A stretch of 64,000 nucleotides of DNA from Cloeon dipterum (taxonomy: Eukaryota > Arthropoda > Insecta > Ephemeroptera > Baetidae). The stretch spans positions 5,580,001 through 5,644,000 of the forward strand of contig NC_088788.1 in NCBI RefSeq assembly GCF_949628265.1. Direction: 5' to 3'. This document shows, in pieces, positions 62,290 to 64,000 of the stretch. A program made the position numbers and the translations under genes. The notes under the pieces were generated by a model. The model was given only the letters and a program-made list of their open reading frames with translations, ran no database searches and was not told the origin of the DNA. How positions within the stretch are numbered: the stretch's first letter is position 1; the number at the start of each line of letters is the position of its first letter.

Positions 62290-62700
62290 AGTTTTTAGTG
62301 TTTGAAGCTACCAACAGGTGGCGCCACCGTGTAATTTCGTAATAAATTTAATTTTAAGGCCTTTCCGCTGCGATTTCAGACTCAATCCTGTCACTGTGCA
62401 TTCTCCACTTAATATGCTCTCTTTTAACGTTCTGAAACCCAAAATTGGTTATGCCAATCACCATGATAGAATCGTGAAAAGCTTTGTTTTTAAATATAAA
62501 ATTTTCTCCAACGTTTCTACTGCGAATGGCTGAACTGATTTTGGTTTTCAGTATGTCAAAAGAACGCATAATAAGTGAAGAATGCCCATTGGCAGGATTG
62601 AATCTGAAATCGCAGCTGTCCTTAAAATTAAATTTATTACGAAAGAATACGGTGGCGCCATCTGTTGGCCGCTTCGAACACTAAGGTGCTATACAGCTGG
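62290..62700. repeat. Foldback palindrome FB, copy 3
   Basis: The third, more diverged copy. AGGTGGCGC is at 62316-62324 and the inverted AGATGGCGC at 62655-62663. Confidence 0.88.
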
Positions 62701-63599
62701 TTTATTAGATTGAATCTTAAGATATCTAAAGGCAGTTTCATCACGTGAAGTTTTTGTTCAACTGTTTGCAAGTAGTGTCTTTCGTAGGATAATAATAATC
62801 TGATAACATAAAATGACCGAGAGCCAATCAGGAGCAAAGAAAATTTTGTTGTCTTTCATTAATGTCACGGCAAGTAGGATTGAGTAGGATCAAGAATGGG
62901 CTTTTTGTTCCATTGTAGGTGAAACACTCCATGCCAAAAGAAATTTTAAAAAAACTCTGCTTCTCAGCCAATAAAAGGCACCATGCAAATTTCTATTCAT
63001 ATTGTCTCGTTTTAATGAAACCAGATTGAATAAATAATTCTGATTAAATCTAATTATTAACAATAAAAAACAGGAAATTTAGTTGGTTTTTAGCAATCGT
63101 AAGGCGGGGTTGAGAGCTGCTGCAGCGACAAAAAATAGATCTTTGATCGCCCCAAAAAATTGTTTTTAAAGCAGAAAATTTGCCACTTGTGCAATTGCAC
63201 GAAATTATACAAAGAGTTAACAACTAAAAAAACGGGAATAAAATTTAAGTATGCCACAGCTTAAAGTAAGCGATTATAGCAACAAAATGACCCCGTCAAT
63301 TTTTTCCTGCAGGAATTAATGTTATCTGAATCGATAAATTAATGGCTGAATATTGATTTTTGTTGATTTCTCCACATGTTGAGGGCATATTGTGTGCCTA
63401 TGGAAATCATGATCTATATGATAAAAATTAATTTCATTTCAAATATGAAATCTAAATCTAAAAAAAATCGAAACCCATCTAAGAGATTTTGTAATATCTG
63501 TTTGTGATTACCAAACCTATAATTTGCCAAGCTTTGCAAACAGAAAAGAATGGGACTTTTTTAAAATGATTAGGTTTAAAAGTTCAAATCATTTTGATG
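62701..63599. other. Intergenic, no gene seen
   Basis: AT-rich sequence without supported frames, RNA genes or further repeat copies. Confidence 0.45.
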
Positions 63600-63995
63600 T
63601 TGGTAAAGAGAAAACTTTGCAATATTCTCGTTGGCAATACATAAACTTTATCCCTATCGGATTCAGCCTAAATTGGCCTAGGTAGCACTTTTGAGAATAT
63701 TGGCTGTTTTTCTACTTGAAATCCCATTTTATTTCACAAAAAAGAGTTCCCCCAAAAGTATCTCACACCGTTGAACAGATTTTGAGGAAAGGAGTAGAAA
63801 TCTGCTGATAAAATATGGTCATAAGCGCTGTAATTTTTGGAGAAAATTGGCAACGTGTGAATTGTGTATTTTGTAAAGTCCTATTTCTTATGCAGATTTC
63901 AATTATTCAATTAACTGACTAAATCGATTCCTTCATGTAGCCAATAATTTCAATTATATTCAATGATTGTTGCTCTGTATCAATCAATTTTAATC
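63600..63995 (+). repeat. Dispersed repeat R1, copy 4
   Basis: Contains 'ggattcagcctaaattggcc', 'cctaggtagcac' and 'gttgaacagattttgaggaa', corresponding to the R1 consensus. The copy reaches the window end. Confidence 0.7.
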
Positions 63996-64000
63996 TTCAA

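Noticed and set aside
1-64000. tRNA, rRNA and CRISPR features
   Set aside because: I looked for a tRNA B-box with a foldable context, rRNA and regularly spaced repeats and found none convincing.

Overview
The window is arthropod nuclear DNA, most likely from an insect. It is AT-rich, with short GT-AG introns and GC-richer exons. The recognisable families are animal ones: PARG, a CLIP-domain S1 protease, PRDM13 and the axonemal protein RSPH3. I cannot name the species. The coding models were assembled by hand from exon phases and splice sites. Where I give a total length, all exon junctions agree in phase.

Region 1 (1-35,510) is a rearranged gene cluster built from one repeating module: a poly(ADP-ribose) glycohydrolase (PARG) gene on +, a spacer, a large P-loop GTPase gene on + with a TATA-driven untranslated leader, and a CLIP/S1 serine protease gene on -. 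Two PARG copies are intact (1-2454, which starts before the window, and 3829-6517). Two GTPase genes are complete (A, 14081-17295; B, 24477-27608), and two units keep only the GTPase tail (7405-7832 and 31453-32224). One protease is complete (32736-35510), two are frameshifted pseudogenes, and one is a small remnant fused to PARG debris. Long spacer blocks are duplicated between units. A GC-rich retroelement-like insertion (20670-21969) and an element with terminal inverted repeats (about 27826-28938) lie between the copies. The repeated co-duplication of an ADP-ribose hydrolase, a GTPase with a collagen-like stretch and a hydrophobic tail, and a secreted protease is the best candidate here for an undescribed system. 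That the three act together is inference.

Region 2 (36,000-45,330) holds the PRDM13 gene on - (three 3' exons certain, a possible first exon at 45,191-45,322). On + it holds a tandem pair of small cysteine-rich zinc-finger-like genes (39,762-40,719 and 42,027-43,094) that would be nested in a PRDM13 intron if that first exon is right.

Region 3 (45,330-64,000) has a roughly 10 kb gene-free interval dotted with GC-rich islands. It is followed by a complete seven-exon RSPH3 gene on - (55,310-61,663). Two dispersed repeat families occur here: a nearly full-length foldback palindrome (three copies), each arm carrying a CTCF-like motif, and a roughly 0.4 kb repeat (four copies including one in region 1).
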